DNA from: Neisseriales bacterium
Lineage (GTDB): Bacteria; Pseudomonadota; Gammaproteobacteria; Burkholderiales; UBA11063
Direction of reading: 5' to 3'
Assembly: GCA_008017155.1 (NCBI GenBank)
Contig: SSGX01000015.1
Coordinates: forward strand, 1-64,000
DNA length: 64,000 nucleotides
Each line of letters begins with the position of its first letter. Within the stretch, counting starts at the first letter, position 1. This document shows positions 24,349 to 34,494 of the stretch, piece by piece. The notes beneath the pieces were generated by a model that did no database searches, was not told the DNA's origin, and worked only from the letters and a program-made list of their open reading frames with translations. A program made the translations under genes and the position numbers.

Positions 24349-25026
24349 TTACACTACCTGTAAAAGACTCCTAAACAGTACCTCATGCAATAGATTATCT
24401 TTCCGAACTCCTGTACCGATGTGAAGTTGTTCAACATTAAGATAACTTACCAAATCAAGAGCATTACTAGGATTTACTCCGCTTCCAGGAAGTAATTTAG
24501 CTCCATCTGCGAGCTTTATGTCTTGCATTTTTCTTAAATTAAATCTACCCTCGATTGCTGTAGGCATTCCACCTGAACTTAATACATTGCTAATTGCTCT
24601 ACCATAGTTTTGTAACTCTTTAAAAGCTAAAACTGGATCAATTGATTCATCAATAGCTCTATGAAAAGTTATTTCACCCTTACCATCAACGAGTCTGATC
24701 ATTCGCTCCAAGCCTTTAGTATCTATCTTACCTTTATCATCCAACACACCAAATACAACTCCATTAATTTTGGTATTTGATAAAAGGTAATCAATTTCAG
24801 ATTCAATTATTCTCCAGTCATTGTGATCATAACAAAAATTCCGAGCATGTGGTCTAACCATTACGTTAACTGGAATTGATACAGCATCCGCAACAGCTTT
24901 TGAAAGTTCTAGATTAGGAGATAATCCACCATCAGAAAAAGAATCAATTAATTCTACCCTACCACCACCAAACTTTTCAATTTGAATTGCTTCATTAATA
25001 TTTGTAGCAATTATTTCAATAAGCAT
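24349..25026 (-). CDS. cutC: CutC family protein
   Basis: CutC is a TIM-barrel protein long linked to copper tolerance, though its enzyme activity is unsettled. The start is set at 25026 because GAGGAGACAGAAA precedes it, giving 225 aa beginning MLIEIIATNINEAIQIEK. Family landmarks are GGGRVELIDSFSDGGLSPN, VMVRPHARNFCYDHND, VFGVLDDKGKIDTKG, VLSSGGMPTAIEG and LLPGSGVNPSNA. It overlaps the upstream esterase gene by 11 bp. No metal-dependent regulator site was found. Confidence 0.9.
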   Translation of the reverse strand: MLIEIIATNINEAIQIEKFGGGRVELIDSFSDGGLSPNLELSKAVADAVSIPVNVMVRPHARNFCYDHNDWRIIESEIDYLLSNTKINGVVFGVLDDKGKIDTKGLERMIRLVDGKGEITFHRAIDESIDPVLAFKELQNYGRAISNVLSSGGMPTAIEGRFNLRKMQDIKLADGAKLLPGSGVNPSNALDLVSYLNVEQLHIGTGVRKDNLLHEVLFRSLLQVV

Positions 25027-25672
25027 TTTCTGTCTCCTCTTCATAAGTGATGAAATTATAGATACTATCCCAAATATCGTCTACTTTATCTTCCATACCA
25101 TGCCCACAATCAAGCTTAACCAAATTAGCAAACTTATTCTGCTCTTGATACCTGTAGCTAACATTAATAGGTATTGTCTTATCATTTTCCCCATGAATTA
25201 ATAATACAGGTAAATTACGTTTAAACCCTCTATCCTTTATATTATTCATATCTTCGATAAAGCTATAACAAAGAGGAATTTCACATCTTGCACCACTATG
25301 ATATATATTATAAAATCCAGCTTCGTGCCATAATTTAACACCTTCATTGCCAAGTTCTTTATTCCAGATATTTTTTATTTCGATTGCAGGGGCAAGCAAT
25401 ATTAATTTTTTAATGGCTTGAATTTCTTCAGCAAGAATGAGAGCAAGTAACCCTCCGAGACTTGAACCAATTACGCAATATTCATCATTTTGTGCAGCAA
25501 TAATTTCATTTAGATATATAGCTTGTCGTGAAATCTTTAGAGAAGTAAAATCACCTAGATTTAGGTCAGGGACGAATAAATAAATACCAACTTCTGCTAA
25601 TCTTTTTTTAAGAAACTGAGCCTTGAAAGACTGAGGACTAGAAGCAAATCCATGCAAATAAATATATTTCAT
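25016..25672 (-). CDS. YqiA/YcfP-like alpha/beta esterase
   Basis: This 218-aa member of the UPF0227/YqiA group of small esterases has the fold-starting motif YLHGFASSP (residues 4-12), the nucleophile motif IGSSLGG, the acid GENDKT and the base CGHGMED. The start at 25672 is chosen over an in-frame TTG three codons earlier; GGA precedes it at a short distance. Its start lies only 11 bp after the terminator of the upstream beta-barrel gene, so its promoter must be very close, or it depends on read-through. It overlaps cutC by 11 bp. Confidence 0.8.
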   Translation of the reverse strand: MKYIYLHGFASSPQSFKAQFLKKRLAEVGIYLFVPDLNLGDFTSLKISRQAIYLNEIIAAQNDEYCVIGSSLGGLLALILAEEIQAIKKLILLAPAIEIKNIWNKELGNEGVKLWHEAGFYNIYHSGARCEIPLCYSFIEDMNNIKDRGFKRNLPVLLIHGENDKTIPINVSYRYQEQNKFANLVKLDCGHGMEDKVDDIWDSIYNFITYEEETENAY

Positions 25673-25682
25673 TTTTTCCAAT

Positions 25683-25709
25683 AAAAAAAGCTAACCTTAA
25701 GTTAGCTTT
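25683..25709 (-). terminator. Terminator of the beta-barrel protein gene
   Basis: The 9-bp stem AAAGCTAAC / GTTAGCTTT with a 5-nt loop is followed on the minus strand by a run of seven T. It lies 18 bp after the stop of the outer-membrane protein gene. Confidence 0.85.
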
Positions 25710-25726
25710 AGTTTATACTTATAAGA

Positions 25727-26512
25727 TTAATATGTTAATCCTATTGTAACCATACCACCAACAGCACTTTGCGGAACCCAAACACTGGCTCCTGAACCAA
25801 TTAAACTTTGTGTATAATATGAGTTTTGATAGAATCCTCTAGCACCTAACTGTAAGTCGCGCCAAACATTAAATTTAGCCCCTAATGTAGTAGTATATAA
25901 ATAATTGTCATTGGGTGCTAACCCCTGAGTAACAGGAGCTTGACTTGAATTATAGACTGCACTTTGATCAAGGTATACATCAAATACATCATTAATCCGA
26001 TAATCTAATCTACCTCCAACCCCGAACGTCCAAAAGTAATCTTGGGTTAAATTCGTAGTAGTGCCAGCATTATTAAGAGTATAAGAAGAAAGGTTTGTAT
26101 TACGACCGATCACGCCATATGGGATTAATAGCAAATGGTTTGGAATTACAGCAAAAGCATAACCAACATTTGCATTAATCCCACCAAAATTTGGCTGAGA
26201 GCCTGTAGTACTACCAAGTGAAGATACTGCGGGATCTACCGACTGGCTATAATAAGTCAATAAATTAGCACTAACATCAAACCAAACACCCATATTAAAT
26301 AAATGCTCAATTTCTAAATTTATAAACTGGCTATTATTTACTCCACCAGTATTACCATTTGTAAGATTTCCAGAGGTCGTTGCATAACCAACGTTATACT
26401 CATTATCAAACTGCTGAAAAGCATAATATTCATTATCTGGCTGATTTGTATTTGATCCTGCATAACTAAAAGCAGTTAATGAAGTCAAAGACAACGCGAT
26501 TAATTTACGCAT
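25727..26512 (-). CDS. Outer-membrane beta-barrel protein, unknown function
   Basis: This 261-aa exported protein has a signal peptide (MRKLIALSLTSLTAFSYA). The alternating hydrophobic pattern and aromatic-ended strands (FWTFGVGGRLDYRI, YTTTLGAKFNVWRDLQLGAR) end in GGMVTIGLTY, whose closing aromatic residue is typical of BAM-inserted barrels. It may resemble OmpW- or porin-like small barrels, but no family is clear. It is transcribed alone, with a strong promoter (26543-26571) and its own terminator, so it is likely abundant. Confidence 0.75.
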   Translation of the reverse strand: MRKLIALSLTSLTAFSYAGSNTNQPDNEYYAFQQFDNEYNVGYATTSGNLTNGNTGGVNNSQFINLEIEHLFNMGVWFDVSANLLTYYSQSVDPAVSSLGSTTGSQPNFGGINANVGYAFAVIPNHLLLIPYGVIGRNTNLSSYTLNNAGTTTNLTQDYFWTFGVGGRLDYRINDVFDVYLDQSAVYNSSQAPVTQGLAPNDNYLYTTTLGAKFNVWRDLQLGARGFYQNSYYTQSLIGSGASVWVPQSAVGGMVTIGLTY

Positions 26513-26542
26513 TTTTTACTTCCGGAATAAATTTAATAACTA

Positions 26543-26571
26543 ATTCTATAACAAGATGGAATCATTGTCAA
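26543..26571 (-). promoter_or_regulatory. Strong promoter of the beta-barrel protein gene
   Basis: Consensus -35 TTGACA (26566-26571) and -10 TAGAAT (26543-26548) have exact 17-bp spacing, about 30 bp before the start codon. It is the only perfect -35 noted in the window. Confidence 0.75.
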
Positions 26572-26677
26572 ATATATAAGCTAGCAAAAAGATAAAAAAA
26601 ATTAACAACTCAAACTATAAACAGGCAACAATAGGTAACCGCCTAAAATGATTTTAGATTATAGAAGACTTAATAAT

Positions 26678-27295
26678 TCAACGTGACTTAATTTTGTTCT
26701 TTTTTGCAACAGAAATAATGATCCAAACCAGTAAAATAAAAGCAAGAATTGAAAGAATAAACGTCTCACTTTGTCTAACCCAGTGAAGCAGGTCATCCAA
26801 ATCATGAGCAAAATAATAACCAGCATAAACCCATAAAGGAACACTAATCAGTGCGGCGCCACCATCCATCACTAAAAACTTCCAATAAGACACCCGACGG
26901 CTAATGCCAGCTGTCATAAAAATTGGTGCTCTAAGCCCAGGTAAGAAGCGAGCAACAAATAAAATACGATTCCCGTATTTATGTACTTTTTCCTGCATTT
27001 GCTTATAACGTTTTTCAGTAAATACATTTTTTAATAGCGGTACTTTTTTTACCCGTGGACCTAGTAGCTTACCAAGCATGAACATGGTACCATCGCCAAT
27101 AATTACCCCAAGAAGAGCAATTGTTACCATTAAGTGAACATCCATAGTTGCAGCAAGTCCACAGATTACTCCACCCGCAACCAATGTTATGTCTTCAGGA
27201 ATTGGTACACCAAACCCACATGCAATCAAAACCAAAAATACGGCAATATAACCATATATGGCAAAAAAAGCTATGAGTTCGTGCAATATTTCCAT
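26678..27295 (-). CDS. DedA-family inner-membrane protein
   Basis: DedA proteins are half-transporter membrane proteins, several of which recycle undecaprenyl phosphate or phosphatidylethanolamine. The 205-aa protein has about five hydrophobic segments and the family motifs FGVPIPEDITLVAGGVICG and FVARFLPGLRAPIFMTAGIS (with the key arginines). The stop of glmM overlaps its ribosome-binding region (TAAAGG), 2 bp separating the genes, so it is expressed with glmM. Supply of lipid carrier and of cell-wall precursor would fit together. Confidence 0.88.
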   Translation of the reverse strand: MEILHELIAFFAIYGYIAVFLVLIACGFGVPIPEDITLVAGGVICGLAATMDVHLMVTIALLGVIIGDGTMFMLGKLLGPRVKKVPLLKNVFTEKRYKQMQEKVHKYGNRILFVARFLPGLRAPIFMTAGISRRVSYWKFLVMDGGAALISVPLWVYAGYYFAHDLDDLLHWVRQSETFILSILAFILLVWIIISVAKKNKIKSR

Positions 27296-27297
27296 CG

Positions 27298-28614
27298 CTA
27301 ACCTTTAATAGCATCGGCAATTTTATTTGCCCATTTTAACGCTTGATCAGAGTCTTTAGCTTCAACCATGACCCGAACTAGTGGTTCAGTACCACTTGCT
27401 CTTACAATTACCCTACCATCATCTTGAAGAGAAGCAACCGCCTCATCTATAGCAGATTTACTATTACTCTGCCAATCTTCTACTTCTTTATTAAGGTGTA
27501 CATTAAGCATAGTTTGCGGATACTCTTGCCAATCAATAACTTCATGTGGTTCTTTCGCTAGAGAAACTATCCCGGATAAAACCTGTAATGCAGCTATTAT
27601 ACCATCACCAGTTGAATGTTTGTCGAGACATAAAATATGTCCTGATGCTTCACCACCAACTAACCAACCACGATTTAATAGTTCTTCAACTACGTAGCGG
27701 TCACCTACTTTCGCTCTAACGAACTCATAGCCTTGATTTTTTAAGGCCACTTCCATTGCCATATTAGTCATGACTGTACCAACTACCCCCGGCAATCTAT
27801 TTCCTATAGCAGCGTATGCTTGAACAATAAGATAAATCAATTTGTCGCCATTAAGTAAGTTACCGTGTTTATCTGCAATGACTACTCTATCACCATCACC
27901 ATCAAAAGCAATCCCATAATCAGCGCCAGTTCGTTTTACCTCTGCTAGCATACTCTCAGGGTGAGTTGAGCCATAGCCATCATTGATATTTAAACCATCC
28001 GGATTACAACCAATTCTTATAATATCAGCACCTAATTCCTCAAAAACATATGGGGCAACATAATAAGTAGCACCGTGAGCACAGTCAAGAACTATTTTTA
28101 GTCCTTTTAAATCAAGTGCATTTGGAAAAGTACTTTTACAAAATTCAATATATCTACCACGAGCATCTTCAAGCCGCCTTACTTTACCAAGCCGATTGGC
28201 AATAACCATCTCTTGATCCAAAACAGCCTCAATTTCAAGCTCAATATCATCTGGTAGTTTAGAGCCATCAGCAGAGAAAAATTTAATACCATTATCATGA
28301 TATGGATTGTGTGAAGCGCTGATTACAACTCCAGCAGATAACCTCAGAGTCTTCGTCAAATAGGCTATGGCCGGGGTTGGAATTGGCCCAGCCATATAGA
28401 CATCCACTCCAGCATAAGCAAATCCGGCTTCAAGAGCCGATTCAAAAAGATAACCAGATAGTCTGGTATCTTTCCCTATAATAACAGCTGGTTTTTTTCT
28501 CCTACTAGCTAGTACTTTCCCAGCCGCATAGCCTAGGCGTAAAGCAAAATCAGGAGTAATAGGAAAGGTTCCTACCTTACCACGAACTCCATCAGTACCA
28601 AAATATTTACGCAT
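27298..28614 (-). CDS. glmM: Phosphoglucosamine mutase
   Basis: GlmM converts glucosamine-6-phosphate to glucosamine-1-phosphate for UDP-GlcNAc, peptidoglycan and LPS synthesis. The 438-aa protein has the phosphoserine loop [12 protein letters not shown] with Ser101, the metal loop FDGDGDRV, the sugar-binding GGEASGHI and the phosphate-binding [12 protein letters not shown] near the C-terminus. It lies 19 bp downstream of ftsH; ftsH-(folP)-glmM is a conserved order, but here folP is absent between them. Confidence 0.96.
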   Translation of the reverse strand: MRKYFGTDGVRGKVGTFPITPDFALRLGYAAGKVLASRRKKPAVIIGKDTRLSGYLFESALEAGFAYAGVDVYMAGPIPTPAIAYLTKTLRLSAGVVISASHNPYHDNGIKFFSADGSKLPDDIELEIEAVLDQEMVIANRLGKVRRLEDARGRYIEFCKSTFPNALDLKGLKIVLDCAHGATYYVAPYVFEELGADIIRIGCNPDGLNINDGYGSTHPESMLAEVKRTGADYGIAFDGDGDRVVIADKHGNLLNGDKLIYLIVQAYAAIGNRLPGVVGTVMTNMAMEVALKNQGYEFVRAKVGDRYVVEELLNRGWLVGGEASGHILCLDKHSTGDGIIAALQVLSGIVSLAKEPHEVIDWQEYPQTMLNVHLNKEVEDWQSNSKSAIDEAVASLQDDGRVIVRASGTEPLVRVMVEAKDSDQALKWANKIADAIKG

Positions 28615-28633
28615 TTCTAAACCCCATAATTCT

Positions 28634-30484
28634 TTATACTAAAGTCGTAGCGACTTCGTGACTATTATCATAGCTCATAATATATTCTATATCTTTGGCA
28701 TCAATGGTTTCTTTTTCCAATAGCATTTTTGCCATCATTTCAACCTTATTAGAATTATCAACTAATAACTGTTTAGCAAGCTTATATTGAGTTTCTAATA
28801 TATTACGAATTGTCTCATCAATTTTTTGCATAGTTGCTTCAGATACATGTTTAGTCGAAGTAACACTTCTACCCAAAAAAACTTCTGATTCATTTTCACC
28901 GTATATTACTGGACCCATCTCTTCAGTCATACCAAATCTTGTAACTATCCTACGAGCAAGATCAGTAGCTCTCTCAAAATCATTACTAGCACCTGTTGTC
29001 ATCTGCTTCATGAATACTTCCTCAGCAACGCGCCCACCAAACAGAATTGCAATCTGATTCATCAAATAATCCTTGGTATAAGCATAACGATCTTCCTCGG
29101 GTAACTGCATTGTCACACCTAAAGCACGTCCACGCGGAATTATCGTTACTTTATGTACTGGATCAGTACCTGGCAATAATCTTGCAACAATAGCGTGCCC
29201 CGACTCATGATAAGCAGTATTTTTCTTTTCTTCATCATTCATAACCATTGAGCGACGTTCTGCACCCATAATAATTTTATCTTTAGCATCTTCAAAATCA
29301 TGCATATCAACTAGTTTTTTATTTCGTCTTGCTGCAAATAATGCAGCTTCATTTACCAGATTAGCAAGATCAGCACCAGAAAAACCTGGAGTACCACGCG
29401 CAATCACAGAGCCTTCAACATCATTAGCAACTGGGACTTTACGCATATGTACCGTAAGAATCTGTTCGCGACCTTTAATATCTGGCAAAGGAACCACAAC
29501 TTGACGGTCAAAACGACCTGGACGCATCAATGCAGGATCAAGTACATCTGGACGATTAGTTGCAGCAATAACAATTACCGTTGTATTTGTATCAAAGCCA
29601 TCCATTTCAACCAACATCTGGTTTAAGGTTTGCTCACGCTCATCATTTCCACCACCTAAACCAGCACCACGTTGACGACCAACAGCATCAATTTCATCAA
29701 TAAATATAATCGATGGCGCCGTGCGTTTTGCCTGTTCAAATAAATCACGAACCCGTGAAGCACCAACACCGACAAACATTTCAACAAAATCTGAACCAGA
29801 GATACTAAAAAATGGCACGCTAGCTTCACCAGCAATCGCTTTAGCAAGTAATGTTTTACCTGTTCCTGGTGAGCCACTTAAAAGAACACCTTTAGGGATT
29901 CGTCCACCCAAGTTCTGATATTTAGTCGGATCTTTTAGATAATCAACGATTTCGACAACTTCTTGCTTCGACTCTTCACAACCTGCAACATCAGTAAAGC
30001 GGATTGGATTTTCTTTACTATCAATCATTTTAGCTCGGCTACGCCCCATACTGAAAACACCACCGATTCCGCCGCCACCTTTACCACCAGATGCTCCACG
30101 CATGAAATAAATCCAGACGCCAATTAGAAGTAGCATTGGGAACCATGAAACAAAAATATTCATTAATAGTGACTCTTCTTTTGGCTTCGCCTGAAAAGTA
30201 ACTTTGTTTTTTATAAGATCATTTACTAGCTGAGGATCAAACGGTGCGAAAGTAGTGAATTTGGTATCATCCTTACGGACTCCATTGATCCATTCGCTTT
30301 GCATATTATTACCTTCAATAACGATGCTTTTTACCTGACCACCTTCAAGCTCTGTAATAAATTGAGAATAGGGGATTGTGTTCCGAGAATCTTGCTTCTC
30401 ACTAAATTTGTTAAAAACGACCATTAACCCAAGGCCTATTAACAACCAAATTAATAAGCTTTTGAATAAATTACCATTTCGCAT
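28634..30484 (-). CDS. ftsH: ATP-dependent zinc metalloprotease FtsH
   Basis: FtsH is a membrane-bound AAA+ protease that degrades LpxC, sigma32 and damaged membrane proteins. The 616-aa protein has two N-terminal transmembrane helices flanking a periplasmic domain (about 8-25 and 108-127), Walker A GSPGTGKT (204-211), Walker B IIFIDE (259-264), the protease site HESGH (426-430), and the third zinc ligand Asp502 in ASNDFERAT. It lies after rlmE on the same strand, the classic rlmE-ftsH order, with glmM following. Confidence 0.97.
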   Translation of the reverse strand: MRNGNLFKSLLIWLLIGLGLMVVFNKFSEKQDSRNTIPYSQFITELEGGQVKSIVIEGNNMQSEWINGVRKDDTKFTTFAPFDPQLVNDLIKNKVTFQAKPKEESLLMNIFVSWFPMLLLIGVWIYFMRGASGGKGGGGIGGVFSMGRSRAKMIDSKENPIRFTDVAGCEESKQEVVEIVDYLKDPTKYQNLGGRIPKGVLLSGSPGTGKTLLAKAIAGEASVPFFSISGSDFVEMFVGVGASRVRDLFEQAKRTAPSIIFIDEIDAVGRQRGAGLGGGNDEREQTLNQMLVEMDGFDTNTTVIVIAATNRPDVLDPALMRPGRFDRQVVVPLPDIKGREQILTVHMRKVPVANDVEGSVIARGTPGFSGADLANLVNEAALFAARRNKKLVDMHDFEDAKDKIIMGAERRSMVMNDEEKKNTAYHESGHAIVARLLPGTDPVHKVTIIPRGRALGVTMQLPEEDRYAYTKDYLMNQIAILFGGRVAEEVFMKQMTTGASNDFERATDLARRIVTRFGMTEEMGPVIYGENESEVFLGRSVTSTKHVSEATMQKIDETIRNILETQYKLAKQLLVDNSNKVEMMAKMLLEKETIDAKDIEYIMSYDNSHEVATTLV

Positions 30485-30557
30485 ATAATATGTCCAATAT
30501 AGTTTAAATAATTAATCTTAACCAGTAGTATTTTTAGAAAATAATAGAAATATTATA

Positions 30558-31193
30558 TCATACTGGCTTCTTTGACTTGCAAAGTAAGTATACTTCCTTA
30601 CTTTTACTTCTTGAGGCTTCAGGTTTCCGAATTAGCACCTGAGTAAATAAATTTCTGGCAAGTTTAACCAATTCATCAAATTCACTCCCTTGAAACACCT
30701 TGATAAGACAATGCCCACCCGCCTTGAGATAGCCACGAGAAAAATCAAGAGCTAGCTCAACCAAGTATGCTGAACGTGCCTGATCAACATTTTTGATACC
30801 GCTTAAATTTGGCGCCATATCAGAAATAACTAGATCCACCTCTTTATTATCTATTGCCTGTAAAAGTTTATCCAAGGTCGTCTGTTCAGTAAAATCACCA
30901 TGAATAAAATTTAATCTTGAAATAGGATCAATTTCAAGTAGATCAACTCCAATTACTTTACCACTCAAACCAACTTTATTCAGAGCTACCTGAGACCAGC
31001 TACCTGGTGCGCAACCTAAATCAACGACAACTTTTACATTATGGAAGATGCCATCTTCCTTATCAATTTCAAGTAATTTGTATGCAGCCCGAGAACGATA
31101 ACCATCTTTTTGTGCCTGATTTACATAGGTATCATTCACATGCTGATGTACCCAAGCTTTAACTACCCGATTTTTTTTATTTTTGTCAGTCAT
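30558..31193 (-). CDS. rlmE: 23S rRNA 2'-O-methyltransferase (U2552) RlmE/FtsJ
   Basis: RlmE methylates U2552 in the A loop of 23S rRNA at a late stage of 50S assembly. The 211-aa protein has the SAM site VVDLGCAPGSWSQVAL, and the K-D-K-E type catalytic residues can be placed at Lys in SRAAYKL, Asp in VISDMAPNLSG, Lys in CLIKVFQGSEF and Glu in the C-terminal SKEVYLL. Its start overlaps the end of the upstream transporter gene by 8 bp; ftsH follows after 73 bp. Confidence 0.95.
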   Translation of the reverse strand: MTDKNKKNRVVKAWVHQHVNDTYVNQAQKDGYRSRAAYKLLEIDKEDGIFHNVKVVVDLGCAPGSWSQVALNKVGLSGKVIGVDLLEIDPISRLNFIHGDFTEQTTLDKLLQAIDNKEVDLVISDMAPNLSGIKNVDQARSAYLVELALDFSRGYLKAGGHCLIKVFQGSEFDELVKLARNLFTQVLIRKPEASRSKSKEVYLLCKSKKPV

Positions 31194-32772
31194 TAATCTT
31201 CTTCACTAATAAACCAGATATAAAACGTAATAAAAAATAAATAACACCAATAGAAAGCGTGACCTTGGCAACCATATCTGATAGATTGGCATACTTAATA
31301 AGTGGCAACAATGAAGGAGCACCAGGAACATCAGCAACTAACAACAAGAAAATAATCAAAATATAAATAATCGCATCGATAAGCCAGTTACTACTTTTAT
31401 TGATTAGAAGCGAACAAGCAATAGGCATTGCAGAAATAACAATCAATGCAAACATATAATAGAAACTAAAAAATTTGAATAATACCAAGCCAATACAGAT
31501 GGCAATTACAAATAATGCAAACATAAATACTCTTGCTGCCCAGAGATTTTCAAGATCTTCACCTGATTTATTGAATTTTGGTGCATACATCCCGTTTATT
31601 ATTGCTAAGGTTGCGAATAAAACACTATCACTGACTGACTTAAAGAAAAATAAGACTATTATAAAAAGAGGCACAAAAGCAAATGGTAATGCTTTCTTTA
31701 CAACTACCAGTGCGGCAGAAATATAATCAAAATTACCTTGAGCTGAATTATTCAGAGTTTGATCATCATCTTCGGCAGCCTTAACTGGGATAATACCGCG
31801 CTGTAATGTTGCCGCACTGCCAGGAACTGCTCTAACAACATAGCCTAATTCACCATTATCAAAGCGTGTCTGTGTTGTAATAATCTTCTTACCAGAAATC
31901 TCTGGTAGTTTATATGGAGTAGCTAGCGCAAAAATACCACTAAGGATAACGATTAAAACCAGCGCTAAACGGATAGTTTTAGTAGTGAAACTAAGCCCGA
32001 CATTTTGATTTAGATTTCTCTTAACATAAGCAAATGGGTTTATTACTACAAATACCAAAGAACCGATAATTAAAAGCCATATTTGAAGACCAAGATTAGG
32101 CATTGCAGGAATAGAAGTAAATACATTAGTTGCCAATTTATTGTCTGTAGCAACGCTTTGCAAATTTGTAAGGAGATTACCAAAACCAATATTCTTGTAG
32201 GAAATCACAATTACAACAAAGAGAAGCAGCAGTTGAATAGCACTAGCAAGCACTTTACTATAAGCCAATCCTGCATAACCACCAAGGATTAAACAAACTG
32301 CAGCAATAGCAATTAATGAAAGAGTACTATTAGCAAATTCCCAACCAAGAAGACTCTTTAGCATAGAGACCATGATTGCAATACCAGTACCTGCTACCAA
32401 TAACATGATTATGGCATAAGCGGTAATAATAACTACTGAACCAGAATCAAACCGCCCATCTTTTAACAAACTAAAAAGATTAGAACCCCTAAGTTTACCT
32501 GCAAAAATAAATTCAGAAATGATATAAATTAGGATAAATAGCAATAAACCACTAAGTCCCGCATATGCACCGTAGCTGCTAAGAAGAATAAATTCAATTA
32601 TGCCAAAACCAATCGCTCCAGAAAAATAGGTAATCCAATTTGTTGAAGCGCCAAGAAGAAAATCATTACTGCTTCTATTTTTTCTTCTAAAATAATACGC
32701 ACTGGCAAATATTGCACCAAATAGGATAGTCATCATCACATAATCAATATTTGTAATATTCAGTAAATACAT
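31186..32772 (-). CDS. Sodium:solute symporter-like membrane protein (SSS fold), substrate unknown
   Basis: This 528-aa inner-membrane protein has about 13 hydrophobic segments. The N-terminal part (YYFRRKNRSSNDFLLGAST then WITYFSGAIGFGIIEFIL) resembles the first helices of SSS-family transporters, as does the later GGYAGLAYSKVLASAIQ stretch. An unusual hydrophilic loop of about 65 residues, with KKIITTQTRFDNGELGY and a DDDQ cluster, lies between helices in the middle. The substrate cannot be predicted. It overlaps rlmE by 8 bp, so it may be co-transcribed with rlmE-ftsH. Confidence 0.7.
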   Translation of the reverse strand: MYLLNITNIDYVMMTILFGAIFASAYYFRRKNRSSNDFLLGASTNWITYFSGAIGFGIIEFILLSSYGAYAGLSGLLLFILIYIISEFIFAGKLRGSNLFSLLKDGRFDSGSVVIITAYAIIMLLVAGTGIAIMVSMLKSLLGWEFANSTLSLIAIAAVCLILGGYAGLAYSKVLASAIQLLLLFVVIVISYKNIGFGNLLTNLQSVATDNKLATNVFTSIPAMPNLGLQIWLLIIGSLVFVVINPFAYVKRNLNQNVGLSFTTKTIRLALVLIVILSGIFALATPYKLPEISGKKIITTQTRFDNGELGYVVRAVPGSAATLQRGIIPVKAAEDDDQTLNNSAQGNFDYISAALVVVKKALPFAFVPLFIIVLFFFKSVSDSVLFATLAIINGMYAPKFNKSGEDLENLWAARVFMFALFVIAICIGLVLFKFFSFYYMFALIVISAMPIACSLLINKSSNWLIDAIIYILIIFLLLVADVPGAPSLLPLIKYANLSDMVAKVTLSIGVIYFLLRFISGLLVKKIND

Positions 32773-32860
32773 AAGCTTTATTGTCCAATAAAATTCTTGG
32801 TAACTGCTAAATATGAGCCGTTACGATTTTTTAATAGCCAGTTATTATATAACAAATAAA

Positions 32861-32887
32861 AAACGATGGTATATGTTACCATCGTTT
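32861..32887 (-). terminator. Rho-independent terminator after the nucleoside transporter gene
   Basis: The perfect 11-bp stem AAACGATGGTA / TACCATCGTTT with a 5-nt loop is followed on the minus strand by TTTTATTTGTT. It begins 19 bp after the gene's stop. Confidence 0.85.
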
Positions 32888-32905
32888 AGACTAATAAATA
32901 GCCAC

Positions 32906-34210
32906 TTATCCTAAAAGGGAATGCCAGAATCCAGCTACGGTTGCTGTCATAAATCCAGCAAGAATTGCCGCAAAAAGAGCTTTAAATCCCATAGCAGCCA
33001 GATCAGATTGCCGACCTGGAGCTAAAGCGGAAAAGGCTCCCATTGAAATTCCGATTGAAGAGAAATTGGAAAAGCTAGCAAGGGCAAAAGTCGAAATAAA
33101 TACTGAGTTTGCCGATAACAAATGTGCAGCTTTCATTTGCCCAAGGCTCATATAAGCTACAAATTCATTAATAGCGACCTTCTGTCCAAGTAAACTACCG
33201 ACTTGAAGTGTTTCGCTCCAACTAACTCCCATAAAGAAAGCAAAAAAGCGAAAAACTAATCCAAATAAATACTCAAGCGATAAACCATCAAAGCTTTTAT
33301 TTGATGAAGCCACGATATAATCATTTACATGAACTAAGCTACCTATCCAAAATAACAGGCCGTCAATTGCATGAACTAAAGGAATTACCGCCATTAATGC
33401 CGCACAAATTGCAACACCGATTTTTACTCCAGTAAATGCTCCATGCATAATTGCATCTACTAGTGAATCATGTTTACTACCAGTTACTTTTAAGTGTTTA
33501 GCATCCATGATTGCCTCATAATTTGTCTCTGGAAAAATCATCTTAGCAAATACAACTGCTGAGGTAGCGTTCATAAATGTAGCAGTAAGAAGTGAGTTAG
33601 CAAACATAAGCTCTTCACTATGATCACCAGCAGCAAGAAAACTTAAATACATTCCAAGAGTTGAACCAGACAAATTGGCAAGCCCGGCAACAAAAGCACA
33701 AGCTAGCTCGGAACGCGTCATATTTTGTACATATGGACCAATAACCATCGGACCTTCAGACTGACCAAGAAAAATATCCGCAATAACCACTAGACTTTCA
33801 ACACCAGATAATTTGATGGTTTTACGCAATAAAAATGCCAGTTTCTCGATTATCCATTGCATTATCCCAAAGAAATAAAGGATGGAAATAACACTACCAA
33901 AAAATATAATTGTCGGCACAACAACAAAGGCAAAAACGAAGCCTACCTTTGAAGTATCTGCCAGTCCACCAAAAACAAACCCAGCACCCTTATTGGCATA
34001 ATCCATGAACTTTAGTAAACCACCGGATAACAAATGTAAACCGCTATTAACAATGGGTACATAATGAATAATCAAAAAAAGTGCATTTTGGGCTATAAAT
34101 GCAGTAAGGATGAGTTTCCAATTAATGAATTTTTTATTTTCAGAACAGATAAATGCAATGCCCAATAAAAAGAAAAAACCGAGAAAACTTTGAATTGCGA
34201 GAGCAGACAT
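32906..34210 (-). CDS. Concentrative nucleoside transporter (NupC/CNT family)
   Basis: This symporter takes up nucleosides with Na+ or H+. The 434-aa protein has the CNT signature GQSEGPMVIGPYVQNMTRSE near residue 148 (family GQSEAPL), the second motif LSGSTLGMYLSFL, and SLLGQKVAINEFVAYMSLGQ in the C-terminal half. About ten hydrophobic stretches are seen. It is a single-gene unit with a clear terminator. The 277-bp region upstream carries palindromic element C; no clear promoter could be fixed there. Confidence 0.88.
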   Translation of the reverse strand: MSALAIQSFLGFFFLLGIAFICSENKKFINWKLILTAFIAQNALFLIIHYVPIVNSGLHLLSGGLLKFMDYANKGAGFVFGGLADTSKVGFVFAFVVVPTIIFFGSVISILYFFGIMQWIIEKLAFLLRKTIKLSGVESLVVIADIFLGQSEGPMVIGPYVQNMTRSELACAFVAGLANLSGSTLGMYLSFLAAGDHSEELMFANSLLTATFMNATSAVVFAKMIFPETNYEAIMDAKHLKVTGSKHDSLVDAIMHGAFTGVKIGVAICAALMAVIPLVHAIDGLLFWIGSLVHVNDYIVASSNKSFDGLSLEYLFGLVFRFFAFFMGVSWSETLQVGSLLGQKVAINEFVAYMSLGQMKAAHLLSANSVFISTFALASFSNFSSIGISMGAFSALAPGRQSDLAAMGFKALFAAILAGFMTATVAGFWHSLLG

Positions 34211-34271
34211 GCCAAACCTCAGAAATATAAATAAACTGCCATGTTAGATATTTTATTAATTTTTGTATATT

Positions 34272-34414
34272 AGACCTCTTTCCTAACCTGCTTCTTTAAC
34301 TCTTATGCGTCGTCATAAAGACTTTTGCGATACTCATGTACTACGTGTACACTCCGTTTCTCAAAGTCTTTATTCCTAACCTAAGAGTGAAATAATGGGT
34401 TATGAAAGAACTCT
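34272..34414. repeat. Nested palindromic element C (GTAC apex family)
   Basis: This 143-bp imperfect inverted repeat is centred near 34343. The outer arms match AGANNTCTTTCNTAACC (34272-34288 with 34398-34414), the middle arms ATAAAGACTTTTG / CAAAGTCTTTAT (34315-34327 with 34362-34373), and the apex has GTAC at 34338-34341 and 34347-34350. The left core GCGATACTCATGTAC resembles GCGACGCC(G/A)TGTAC in elements A and B. It occupies most of the spacer between rsmB and the nucleoside transporter gene. Confidence 0.65.
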
Positions 34415-34442
34415 ATTTATTATCAAATAAATATTATAATTC

Positions 34443-34494
34443 AAAAAAAAATTATAAGCCTGATGGAGAACAAAAAAACTTTCCTTTTCAGGCT
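34443..34494 (-). terminator. Terminator overlapping the end of the rsmB-like gene
   Basis: AGCCTGA (34457-34463) pairs with TCAGGCT (34488-34494), with a partly structured interior (TTCC/GGA). On the minus strand a run of eight T follows. The stem includes the stop codon of the rsmB-like gene. Confidence 0.6.
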
